Below are positions 37,473 through 45,981 of a stretch of DNA of 64,000 nt, in pieces. The notes beneath the pieces were generated by a model, which was given only the letters and a program-made list of their open reading frames with translations, was not told the DNA's origin and ran no database searches. Source of the stretch: NP936 sp002726085 (GTDB lineage: Bacteria > Acidobacteriota > Vicinamibacteria > Vicinamibacterales > UBA8438); the NCBI GenBank assembly GCA_036012905.1, contig DASCQF010000104.1, forward strand, positions 1 to 64,000. Reading direction: 5' to 3'. The translations under genes were made by a program, and so were the position numbers. The number at the start of each line of letters is the position of its first letter. Positions within the stretch are counted from its first letter, which is position 1.

Positions 37473-39038
37473 ATGCATCGACTGCCGCGAGATGAGTGGA
37501 CTGTTGCCGGCCTGGGTTTCATCGTGGCCGTCTGCGTCGTCTCGGTCGGATGTGGGCCGAGCGGCCATGGAGGTGGTCCTTGGTTCGACCTCGAGCTGCC
37601 GCCCGGATTGGGCAATCCACACCAGCCGGTCCTGAACGTCACGGACCGGTCCGCTCCCTCCGCGTCCGTCCCGGAGGGCGAGGCGGGCCACCACGCGCTC
37701 GAGAGTGACCGCATTCTGGACGACGTAGGCACGATCACCGGGTTCTCCCGGGCCGACCGCGCGGCGGGGAATCAGATGTGGGGCCGCGTCACCGGCCGAC
37801 CCGCGGCCGCCGAGACGATGGAGTGGGTGGCCAAGGAGTTCCGCGACGCCGGTCTTCGCGACGTCGAGGTCCAGGCGTATGACGGAACCGAGGCGATGTG
37901 GTGGCCGCGCCGGTGGCAGGTGCGCCTGTTCGCCGACCCGGTCGTGGGCGCCGGTAGCGAGGCCGTCGTGCTCGAGTCGGCCCTCCCGACGAGCGGGTCG
38001 GAGATTCCCGGCGGTGTGTTGACCGCCGCTCTGGTCGATGTCGGGTCCACCGCCGCCGACGCCTTGCCGGATGTCGAGGTCGCGGGAAAGGTAGCCGTAC
38101 AGTCGCTCCGGCCGGCATCTGGCGCCTACTCCGAGCGCCGCCGCACGGTCGCCCGGGCGCGCGAGCTGATGGGCCGCGGCGCCGTGGCCGTGCTCAACGT
38201 CATCGAGCAGACCGGCAACATGCACATTCGCGACTTCAGCAACTGTGACGGACCCTGCTTCAACATCGGTACCGCCGATGGCGCTTTTCTCGTCGCCGCC
38301 ATGGCCCGCGCGGCGGAGGCCGGTTTGTCGGACGCAGTGCGGGTCGAGCTGACGCTGGAGACCGAGACGCTCACCGAACTGACGGGGCACAACGTCGTCG
38401 GCGTCGTCGAGGGGCGAACCGACGAGACCATCATCGTCAACGCGCATGCCGATGGCTGGTTCGATGCGGCCGGCGACAACGCCGACGGCCTTGCGGTCCT
38501 CCTCGCGATGGCGCGGCACTTCGCTGAGCCGGGGCGCGAGCTCGATCGCACGTTGGTTTTTGTCGCCAGCGGGGGGCATCACAGCCGGGGACTCAACGGT
38601 CCGTCGAATTTCACCGCCATGAATCCCGAGCTGGGCGAGAAGACGGTGCTCGTGCTGAATCTGGAGCATGTCGCGCAGCGTGCCATCCGACCAGGAGAGT
38701 GGACGGTCGACCCGACCGAGCAACCGATGAGCTTCGGCATCGATAACGAATCGCCGTTCCTGATCGACGTCGGCCGCCGGGGGATGGCGCGATACGGCTT
38801 CAACCTCAACCCGGAGTTCAGGGCCGCGGTCCCGGGCGACCTGGGCGGCTATCGGTCGTTCGGCGCACCCCGTGTGCAGGCGATTCACTCCGGACCGATG
38901 TATCACGCCAGCGGCGACGTGCTGGAGACGATCTCCGCGCCCGGTCTGGAACGCGCGGCGCGCTTCTACGCGTTTTTCGTTCGCGAGACCGCCAAGGCTC
39001 CCCGTGAAGAGATCGCTTCAAGGGCAGGAGCGGAGTGA
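37473..39038 (+). CDS. M28-family peptidase-like lipoprotein
   Basis: 521 residues with lipobox Ser-Val-Gly-Cys27. A PA-type insert (about 190-300) precedes the M28 core, where His325 and Asp327 (VNAHADGWF) and Asp335 (GDNADG) align with zinc ligands. The next block, FVASGGHHSRGLNGP, has His369-His370 where M28 peptidases normally carry Glu-Glu (general base and ligand). A C-terminal YHASGD could supply the last histidine. So it is either a divergent metallohydrolase or a binding protein. The upstream region 37448-37472 contains CAGGAGGAG before ATG 37473. Confidence 0.8.
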   Translation: MHRLPRDEWTVAGLGFIVAVCVVSVGCGPSGHGGGPWFDLELPPGLGNPHQPVLNVTDRSAPSASVPEGEAGHHALESDRILDDVGTITGFSRADRAAGNQMWGRVTGRPAAAETMEWVAKEFRDAGLRDVEVQAYDGTEAMWWPRRWQVRLFADPVVGAGSEAVVLESALPTSGSEIPGGVLTAALVDVGSTAADALPDVEVAGKVAVQSLRPASGAYSERRRTVARARELMGRGAVAVLNVIEQTGNMHIRDFSNCDGPCFNIGTADGAFLVAAMARAAEAGLSDAVRVELTLETETLTELTGHNVVGVVEGRTDETIIVNAHADGWFDAAGDNADGLAVLLAMARHFAEPGRELDRTLVFVASGGHHSRGLNGPSNFTAMNPELGEKTVLVLNLEHVAQRAIRPGEWTVDPTEQPMSFGIDNESPFLIDVGRRGMARYGFNLNPEFRAAVPGDLGGYRSFGAPRVQAIHSGPMYHASGDVLETISAPGLERAARFYAFFVRETAKAPREEIASRAGAE

Positions 39039-39215
39039 TTCGCTGCGGGAACTGTCGCGTCAATGTCGGCGACCTGCAGATGGTCTGATCGTGGGCGCTG
39101 GGGCGCGGTGGGGTGATGAATCTGGCCGGCCCGGACAGCGTGGTGCACGGGTTTGGCCGTGCGTTGCAGTTGAAGACCTGTGCCGTAAGACCGTCCCAAG
39201 ACAATGAGGGTAGCG

Positions 39216-40205
39216 ATGAGAGCAAGGTGGCTCGGAATTTTGGCGGGCGGCGTGTTCATGCTGCTCGGATGTGGTCATCTGGTGAGCGCGCAAGTCGTCG
39301 AATACACCGAAGTTGAAGGCTGGCCCGACCCTGCGACCTCGGCTGCAGGCACGCCGGCGGCCTGGAACTTCGGACAGGTGTCGGGAGTGGCGACCAGCGC
39401 GAACGGCTACATCCTGGTGCTGCATCGCGGCGCCAACCCGATCATGCTGTTCGACAGTGGCGGCCGCTTCGTCCGGGCCTGGGGCGACGGCCTGTTCAGC
39501 AGCGGAAAGGTCGGCGGCATCGCGCCCGGCGATCGCCAGCCTGGCCAGTCTGGCTACACCGCGGTCTATGGCCCGGCCGGGTGCCATGCGTGCGGCGCCC
39601 ACGCGATTCGCGTCGACCCGGACGGCAACATCTGGGTGGTCGATGCACCCGGTCACGTCGTCTACAAGATGGACCCACAGGGGCGCGTGCTGAGGGAGCT
39701 CGGCACGAGAGGCGTCTCCGGCGTAAGCCAGAGCACTTTCAACCTGCCGACCGATGTCGCCTTTTCTCCGGGCGGTGACGTGTATGTCAGCGACGGCTAT
39801 GGCAACGCGCGCGTGGTGAAGTACACGGCGGACGGGCAGTATCTGCTCGAGTGGGGCAGCCGCGGGACCGGTCCCGGAGAGTTCGGACTGCCGCACAACC
39901 TGGCGGTCGACGCCGAAGGTCGGGTCTATGTGACCGACCGTGACAACCAGCGGGTCCAGGTCTTCACGCGCGAGGGCGAGTTTCTTACAGAGTGGCAAGA
40001 CATCGGCGGTAACTCCGCCTTGTTCATGACCACGACCAGAGAGGAAAACCAGCAGATCTGGACCGGCGGCACATTGCGTAATCTCGATGGTGAGGCGGTC
40101 GCGACATTACCGGGTGGCAACGGTGGGCACGGCATGACCGAGACACCGGACGGCGAGGTGTTCGTCGCCCAGCTCGCCGGGCGAGTGCAAAAGTTCGTCA
40201 AGTAG
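39216..40205 (+). CDS. NHL-repeat beta-propeller, peptidyl-hydroxyglycine lyase-like
   Basis: 329 residues from ATG 39216 (GAGGG, 6 nt spacing; an ATG four codons upstream has none). A signal peptide precedes a six-bladed propeller with NHL motifs such as FNLPTDVAFSPGGDVYVSDG and FGLPHNLAVDAEGRVYVTDR, ending GGHGMTETPDGEVFVAQLAG. This closely follows peptidyl-alpha-hydroxyglycine alpha-amidating lyase-like proteins, which complete the reaction begun by PHM-type copper enzymes in animals. In bacteria the role is unproven. Confidence 0.8.
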   Translation: MRARWLGILAGGVFMLLGCGHLVSAQVVEYTEVEGWPDPATSAAGTPAAWNFGQVSGVATSANGYILVLHRGANPIMLFDSGGRFVRAWGDGLFSSGKVGGIAPGDRQPGQSGYTAVYGPAGCHACGAHAIRVDPDGNIWVVDAPGHVVYKMDPQGRVLRELGTRGVSGVSQSTFNLPTDVAFSPGGDVYVSDGYGNARVVKYTADGQYLLEWGSRGTGPGEFGLPHNLAVDAEGRVYVTDRDNQRVQVFTREGEFLTEWQDIGGNSALFMTTTREENQQIWTGGTLRNLDGEAVATLPGGNGGHGMTETPDGEVFVAQLAGRVQKFVK

Positions 40206-40216
40206 GTCTTCTCATC

Positions 40217-40250
40217 AGGTATAAACTGCTAATATTGGTAGAATATACCT
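40217..40250. promoter_or_regulatory. Operator/promoter of vapBC
   Basis: AGGTATA (40217-40223) and TATACCT (40244-40250) are perfect inverted half-sites 20 nt apart, ending at the vapB start codon. The segment is AT-rich with -10-like hexamers inside. Type II antitoxins usually bind such palindromes to repress their operon. No ribosome site precedes the ATG, so a leaderless mRNA is possible. Confidence 0.55.
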
Positions 40251-40505
40251 ATGGCATTAAGTATCAAGAACGCTGAAACAGAGCGCCTGGCAAGGGCTCT
40301 GGCAAAACAGAGCGGGACAACCGTTACCCGTGCCGTGACGAATGCTCTCGAGGAGGCGATGCAGCGTGCGCGGGGACGCCGGTCCGCACCATCGGTGCTG
40401 GACGCCATCCTGGAAGTGTCCGATCGTTGTGCCTCATTGCCGGATCTGGACACGCGAACGGCAGACGAAATCCTGGGCTACGACCAGGCCGGCGGTTTCT
40501 CCTGA
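40251..40505 (+). CDS. vapB: VapB-type antitoxin
   Basis: 84 residues of the VapB/PSK family (PF07704 type): MALSIKNAETERLARALAKQ, GTTVTRAVTNALEEAMQR with a ribbon-helix-helix-like N-terminus and a C-terminal toxin-binding tail (TADEILGYDQAGGF). It neutralises the following toxin and probably represses the operon through the palindrome at its start. The stop TGA overlaps the vapC ATG by one base. Confidence 0.88.
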   Translation: MALSIKNAETERLARALAKQSGTTVTRAVTNALEEAMQRARGRRSAPSVLDAILEVSDRCASLPDLDTRTADEILGYDQAGGFS

Positions 40506-40906
40506 TGGTCATCGATGCGTCGGCGCTGCTTGCGATACTCTTCGGAGAACCTGAGCGAGACGAGTTCGCGCGCGCTGTCGCAGCGGCTGGGGTTCGGCTG
40601 GTAGGAGCCGTAAATGCCTTCGAGGCTGCGGCCGCCGTGGCGGCGCGCAAGGGGCCGGAAGGGTCTCGGGAACTGGATCTGCTGTTTCACGGCGCTGGCA
40701 TCGAGGTCGTGTCGTTTACCGAGGCACAGTTGCGATTGGCTCGAGAAGCCTATAATCACTTCGGCAAGGGTCGTCATCCGGCCGGGCTGAATCTGGGCGA
40801 TTGCTGCGCCTACGCGCTGGCACGGCATGCGGGCGAACCGCTTCTCTTCAAAGGAGACGATTTCCCGCAGACCGACGTGAGCGCGGCTGTCTCATCTGGC
40901 GCCTGA
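40505..40906 (+). CDS. vapC: VapC-type PIN-domain toxin
   Basis: 133 residues. The acidic PIN active-site residues are present: Asp4 (MVIDAS), Glu40 (NAFE), Asp99 (LNLGDCCAYALA) and Asp118/119 (LLFKGDDF). VapC toxins are magnesium-dependent ribonucleases that cut tRNA or rRNA. Coupled to vapB by a one-base overlap, so the antitoxin is always made first. It appears intact. Confidence 0.92.
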   Translation: MVIDASALLAILFGEPERDEFARAVAAAGVRLVGAVNAFEAAAAVAARKGPEGSRELDLLFHGAGIEVVSFTEAQLRLAREAYNHFGKGRHPAGLNLGDCCAYALARHAGEPLLFKGDDFPQTDVSAAVSSGA

Positions 40907-40928
40907 AGCGATCGACACGGGGGAGCGA

Positions 40929-41844
40929 ATGAACATTCGACACATCGCGGCTGCACTTGGCCCGCTCGTGATGGGTGTGTCGTTGGCCGGTGCGCAGAGC
41001 TTCGAGCCGCCGCGCACGGCTGATGGCAAGCCCGACCTGCAAGGAGTCTGGGACTTTCGCGCCAAGTGAAGTGCGGAACGAACCGCTGCCGGTCGGCGGC
41101 GACGTCGGCGCCTACAACAGCTACTGGGTCGACCAGGGCGCGTCGGTGGTCGACGACCAGCGGACATCGCTCATCGTGGACCCGCCGACCGGACGCCTGC
41201 CAGAGCTGCAGCCAGGCATCGAGCTGGCCGTCCTGTCGCTCGGCGAGGACCTGCCGGGTACGCGCCCCGTACGGGTCCGCGCGGCGGGGATCGCCGCCGA
41301 TAGCTGGCATGATCGAGGTCTGTCCGAGCGGTGTCTGCTCGGCTTCAACTCCGGTCCGCCGATCGTGCCGGCCGGTTACAACCAGAACATCCAGATCTTT
41401 CAAACGCCCGACCACGTGGCGATCTTGCACGAGATGGTGCATGATGCGCGTATCGTCCCACTCGACAGGCGCATGCACCTGCCAGAGAACGTCCGCCAGT
41501 GGATGGGCGATTCGCGCGGCTATTGGGACGGCGATACACTAGTGGTCGAAACACGCAGCTTCACCGACAAGACCGCCAGCTTCAACCCGTCGGTGGTGAC
41601 GGCTGCGGGGACCGGCGCGACGCTACGCCTGACCGAGCGCTTCCGGCGGGTGGGTGACGACACGTTGTTGTACGAATACACGGTGGACGACGCATCGACA
41701 TTCACGCAGCCCTTCACTGCCGCCTTGCCGATGAAGCGCGGCGATGCGATGTTCGAGTACGCGTGTCACGAAGGAAACTACGGTTTGCCGAACATGCTCG
41801 CGGGGGCGCGGGTCGCCGAGGCGGCCGCGACGTCTGGGCAGTAG
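40929..41844 (+). pseudogene. GDTLVV/CHEGNY-family gene with frameshift and internal deletion
   Basis: ATG 40929 (GGGGGAG upstream) encodes a signal peptide and DGKPDLQGVWDFRAK before TGA at 41067. The rest of the family protein is in another frame: SEVRNEPLPVGGDVGAYNSY, TSLIVDPPTGRLPEL, GDTLVVETRSFTD and CHEGNYGLPNMLAGARV to 41844. Compared with the sister proteins, roughly 25-30 residues (the TPLERP segment) are missing at the junction, so a deletion plus frame loss is likely. The TGA is not a selenocysteine candidate, because downstream residues in its frame do not match the family. Confidence 0.75.
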
Positions 41845-41869
41845 CGTGTAACCTGGAGGGGAGACTGTC

Positions 41870-42751
41870 ATGAAACGGATCGTCGTGTTGGGCCTGTTGA
41901 TCGCGGGCGGCGCCCTGGTCGTAGCCTGTGGAATGGGTGCACAGGGAAACGTCGCCGAGATCGAGCAGGTGAAGGACAACCTCTACCTCATCACAGGCGG
42001 GGGCGGTAACACCGCGGCCTTCGTCACCGATGGCGGCGTCGTGCTGGTCGACACCAAGAACCCCGGGTGGGGCAATGCCATCCTGGACAAGGTCAAGACC
42101 GTGACCGACACGCCGGTGACGATGATCATCAACACGCATACGCACGGCGACCACGTCGGGAGCAACATCGACTTCTCGCAGCCGGTCGAAGTGGTGGCGC
42201 ACATGAACACCAAGACCAACATGGAGAAGATGGAGCCGTTCCAGACCGACAGCGGGCGTCAGTATCTGCCCAGCCGGACCTACGAGAACCGGCTCTCGGT
42301 GCTCGAGGGCGACGACCAAATCGACCTCTACTACTTTGGTCAGGGTCATACCAGTGGCGATTCCGTCGTCGTCTTCCCCTCGCTCGGGGTGGCGCACACG
42401 GGGGACCTCTTCGCGTGGAAGGGGACGCCCTACATCGATACCGGCAACGGCGGGAGCGGCGTTGCGTACCCGAGGACCGTGCTGGCCGCCGCCGATACCA
42501 TTCAGGGCGTCGACACGGTGATACCGGGACACAGTCCGGTCATGACCTGGGCCGACTTCCGCGAGTTCGGCGAGTTCAACCGCGATTTCCTGATTGCCGT
42601 CGAGCGTGGGAAGAAGGAAGGCAAGTCGGCGGCCGAGGCCGCCGCGTCGCTGAATCTGCCGGCGCGCTACGCAGACTACGCGATGAGCCGAGGCAACCTG
42701 ACCAGCGCCGAACAAAATGCAGAGATAATCTACGCCGAGCTCGACCGCTAA
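41870..42751 (+). CDS. Metallo-beta-lactamase-fold hydrolase, lipoprotein
   Basis: 293 residues; GGAGGGGAG precedes ATG 41870, lipobox Val-Val-Ala-Cys20. The metal motif is intact: His90, His92, Asp94, His95 (NTHTHGDHVGSN), a later GHTSGD histidine and VIPGHSPV. It belongs to the broad hydrolase class of the superfamily close to exported beta-lactamase/quinoprotein-like hydrolases; the substrate is unknown. It begins 25 nt after the broken CHEGNY gene. Confidence 0.9.
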   Translation: MKRIVVLGLLIAGGALVVACGMGAQGNVAEIEQVKDNLYLITGGGGNTAAFVTDGGVVLVDTKNPGWGNAILDKVKTVTDTPVTMIINTHTHGDHVGSNIDFSQPVEVVAHMNTKTNMEKMEPFQTDSGRQYLPSRTYENRLSVLEGDDQIDLYYFGQGHTSGDSVVVFPSLGVAHTGDLFAWKGTPYIDTGNGGSGVAYPRTVLAAADTIQGVDTVIPGHSPVMTWADFREFGEFNRDFLIAVERGKKEGKSAAEAAASLNLPARYADYAMSRGNLTSAEQNAEIIYAELDR

Positions 42752-42977
42752 CCAGGCGGCGGGACGACTGAACGCGCGCGCAGGCTCGTTCGCGTGGCGG
42801 CATGCCAACGGGCTCGTGTGCGCGTGCGTTCGGTCGCGAAAGGCGCTCTCCAGTTAAGATCAAGCCGATCGGTCTCCTGACGCCGGCGGAGATGAATCGT
42901 GCAACTACCTCCGTTCCCTCCCGGCACGGCCGCGACGACATGACCAAACAACCTCCTCAGATCAGTGGCGACGTGCG

Positions 42978-45956
42978 ATGAGTCGGCTTGTCCATACCGA
43001 TCGGACCTACCAGACCCGCCGCGTCGTCATCTGTCTCTGTGTCGCGCTGTGGCTCTGTGCCCGGGTCTATCCCGGTGCCCAGGCCCCGGAGCGTTCTTCC
43101 GAGCGGAGTCCTCCGAGCGTAGAGGGCTCGGTCGCCGTGGTGCCCTTTGCCAACCTGAGCCAAGACGCTGTCGATGACTGGATTGGTGACGGTATCGCCG
43201 AGACGGTGTCGGCCGAACTGACGCGGCTCGGTCTCTCGGTGATCGACCGGGATGCGACAAGCGGCGTGAGCGCGGACGTCGTTGACTCCGGCGAATCAGA
43301 TGGGCGGATCGACCCGCTTGACCAACCTGACCAGTTTGACTGGGAGGCCCTCGACGCCTGGCGTCGCCTGGGCGTCGCCTGGGTGGTGACCGGGGCGTAT
43401 CAGCGCGTGGGCGAGTCGCTTCGCATCACAACACGTGTCATCGATGTCGACACCGGTGAGGTGCATCGCAGTGCCAAGGTCGACGGCTCCTTCGCCAACC
43501 TGTTTCGCGCGCAGGACCAGATCGTCGCCGCAATCAGCGACCAGCTCACCCGCGCGCGCCGTGAGACACCGGCCGCCCGGGTCCGGGCCGGTGGGGCGGA
43601 TCTCGCGCCGGCGCTCGGTGAGATCACCGGCGTGCTCGAGCTCGACGATGTGGGTGCCGACCGTCGGCCCGGGAACGCCGATGGTCGGGTTTCGCCACCG
43701 ATTCAGCGTGGGGGACGTGGAGGTCTTGCAGCCACGCCGCCTGGCGGGCGAACCCGAGCACTCATCGGTCGCGTCACCCAACCCCCACGCATCGACGGCC
43801 GTCTCGACGATGCGGTGTGGGAAACCGGGACGCGCCTCAGCGGCTTCATCCAGATTGCGCCGGTCGAGGGGGCCCCGGGCACCGAGGACACCGAGGTGTG
43901 GCTGGCGCACGACAGCGACAACATCTACGTGGCGTTCTACGCCCATTACACAGATCCGGGCATGATGCGGGCCAATCGCTCCGACCGCGACGAGATCCGT
44001 GGCGACGACCGGATGGCGGTGCTGTTCGATCCGTTCCTCGACCAGCAGCGAGCCTACCAGTTCGAGGTCAATGGCTACGGTGTGCAGGGCGACTCGATCG
44101 TCAATGCCGACGGTCGTAGTGGCTCGACGAGCAGCCGGGCGCCTCGACCGCAACGGAGCGGCGGCGTGTCGAGATCGGGCGGCGGTGGCGGTGGAAGCGG
44201 ACTCAGCGGTTCCGGGCAGTTCGGCATCCGCGGCGACGATTCGTGGAACACGTTGTTCTACTCGGCTGGACAGGTCGTCGCAGACGGCTGGACCGCCGAG
44301 ATGTCGATTCCGTTCAAGAGCCTGCGATACCCCGCGAGCTCGGGCACCGATGACCGCCGGTGGGGCTTTCAGATCACGCGAGTCATTCGCGGCAAGTCCG
44401 AGGCGCAGGCCTGGTCACCGGTCTCGCGCGGGGTCGTCGGGCAGCTCACGCAGTTCGGCGTGCTCGACGGCCTCTCGAATCTGTCGCAAAGCCGTAATCT
44501 CGAGATCCTGCCGGAGCTGACAGGGGTCAGGTTCGGCGCGCTCGATACCGAGACCGGTGCCTTCGACGAACGAGACCCGGACGGCGATGTTGGTGTCAGC
44601 GTGAAGTACGGCATCACGCCTAATCTGACCGCCGACTTCACCGCCAACCCCGATTTCTCCCAGATCGAGTCCGACCAGCCACAGATCGAGACGAATCAGC
44701 GGTTCGCACTCTTCTTTCCAGAGCAGCGTCCGTTCTTCCTCGAGGGGCAGGAGATCTTTCTGACCCCGACGATCACGAATCTTCTCCACACCCGCACGAT
44801 CATCGATCCACGATTTGGCGGCAAGCTGACCGGGAAGGTCGGCAGGACCACGCTCGGCGTGGTCGCCGCCGACGACCAAGCGGCCGGGCGTCTCGATGAC
44901 CTCGACGACCCGCGGTTCGGCACGACCGCGCAAACGTTCGTGGGGCGGGCTCGCTATGACCTCTATGCCGAATCGTATCTGGGCGCCATCGCGACGGCAC
45001 GGGAGTTCGGGGAGGAGTACAACCGCGTGGCCGGGGTCGATGGGCGCTTCCGCCTGGGTCGGACGCACCGGTTCAGCTTCCTCGCGGTCGGCTCGTCCAC
45101 ACAGGACGCCGAGGAGGGTGCGCTGAGCGGTCCGGTGTTGGAAGCGGATTACACTCGTCAGGGGCGCAATCTTGGATACGGCGCCTCGTTCAGCAGCGTC
45201 GACCCGGACTTTCGGACCGAGACCGGGTTCCTGCCCCGCATCGACTATCGCCAGGCCAGCGGCAATGTGTCGTACCGGTGGTGGCCGGAATCGTCGTTGA
45301 TCACGTGGGGACCCACGTTCAGATACCTGCGGCTCTTCGACCACGCGGGCGTGTTGCAGGACGAACAGATCCAGGGTCAAGTGAGCCTGTCGTTTCAGAA
45401 CAACATCTCACTCAACGGCACGATCAGCCGAGACCTCGAGCGGTTCAACGAGATCGACTTTCGAAAGACCGGCTACGGGTTCTTTGGTGTCGTCAGCGCG
45501 CGGCTCCTCTCGGTGGTGGGTGGCTTCAACCGCGGCGACGGAGTGCTGTTCAGCGACAGTCCGTTTCTCGGTCGTTCGACCAGCGGCAACTTTCTGATCA
45601 GCGCCCGCCCGTCGTCGCGGCTACGGGCGGAACTGACCGGGATCTTCAGCAGCTTCGTCGACCCACGGGACGCGTCGAAGGTGTTCGACGTCAAGATCTT
45701 CCGCACGCGTACGACCTATCAGTTCACCACTCGACTACTCCTGCGCCACATTCTCGAGCACAACACGCTGGCGGAGACCCTCGGCAACAATCTGCTCCTG
45801 ACCTATCGCATCAACGCCGGGACCGTGGCGTTTCTGGGCTACGACGACCGCTACCAGCAAGGTGCCCTCATCGACGAGCTGCTGTTTCCGACGACCCGGC
45901 TCCGACGGACGAACCGGGCGGTCTTTGCCAAGCTGTCCTATCTGTTCCGATACTGA
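42978..45956 (+). CDS. TolB-like / CBM9-like / DUF5916 outer-membrane fusion
   Basis: 992 residues with an N-terminal signal (about 1-36). Order: a FlgO/TolB-N-like module (about 48-195, SVAVVPFANLSQDAVDDWIG and GAYQRVGESLRITTRVIDVD), a linker, a carbohydrate-binding family 9-like domain (about 252-375, RIDGRLDDAVWETGTRLSGF), then DUF5916 (about 430-992: VGVSVKYGITPNLTADFTAN, DFSQIESDQPQIETNQRF, FFPEQRPFFLEGQEIF) forming a probable beta barrel ending in aromatic SYLFRY. The CBM9-DUF5916 pair is common; the TolB-like N-terminus is unusual. It may be an outer-membrane receptor or exported enzyme. Confidence 0.85.
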   Translation: MSRLVHTDRTYQTRRVVICLCVALWLCARVYPGAQAPERSSERSPPSVEGSVAVVPFANLSQDAVDDWIGDGIAETVSAELTRLGLSVIDRDATSGVSADVVDSGESDGRIDPLDQPDQFDWEALDAWRRLGVAWVVTGAYQRVGESLRITTRVIDVDTGEVHRSAKVDGSFANLFRAQDQIVAAISDQLTRARRETPAARVRAGGADLAPALGEITGVLELDDVGADRRPGNADGRVSPPIQRGGRGGLAATPPGGRTRALIGRVTQPPRIDGRLDDAVWETGTRLSGFIQIAPVEGAPGTEDTEVWLAHDSDNIYVAFYAHYTDPGMMRANRSDRDEIRGDDRMAVLFDPFLDQQRAYQFEVNGYGVQGDSIVNADGRSGSTSSRAPRPQRSGGVSRSGGGGGGSGLSGSGQFGIRGDDSWNTLFYSAGQVVADGWTAEMSIPFKSLRYPASSGTDDRRWGFQITRVIRGKSEAQAWSPVSRGVVGQLTQFGVLDGLSNLSQSRNLEILPELTGVRFGALDTETGAFDERDPDGDVGVSVKYGITPNLTADFTANPDFSQIESDQPQIETNQRFALFFPEQRPFFLEGQEIFLTPTITNLLHTRTIIDPRFGGKLTGKVGRTTLGVVAADDQAAGRLDDLDDPRFGTTAQTFVGRARYDLYAESYLGAIATAREFGEEYNRVAGVDGRFRLGRTHRFSFLAVGSSTQDAEEGALSGPVLEADYTRQGRNLGYGASFSSVDPDFRTETGFLPRIDYRQASGNVSYRWWPESSLITWGPTFRYLRLFDHAGVLQDEQIQGQVSLSFQNNISLNGTISRDLERFNEIDFRKTGYGFFGVVSARLLSVVGGFNRGDGVLFSDSPFLGRSTSGNFLISARPSSRLRAELTGIFSSFVDPRDASKVFDVKIFRTRTTYQFTTRLLLRHILEHNTLAETLGNNLLLTYRINAGTVAFLGYDDRYQQGALIDELLFPTTRLRRTNRAVFAKLSYLFRY

Positions 45957-45981
45957 TCAACTCGTCGTGGAGGGTGTTGCC

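Noticed and set aside
37068..38906. Large minus-strand frame opposite the M28-like gene
   Set aside because: It has no domain or ribosome site, and the plus-strand peptidase is clearly real.
41067..41069. TGA in the CHEGNY gene at 40929 as a third selenocysteine codon
   Set aside because: The residues after it in the same frame do not match the family; the family sequence resumes in a different frame, so this is a frameshift/deletion, not a recoded codon.
42752..42977. Hidden small gene in the gap before the DUF5916 fusion
   Set aside because: No frame with both a start signal and plausible composition was found; the gap shows nothing recognisable.
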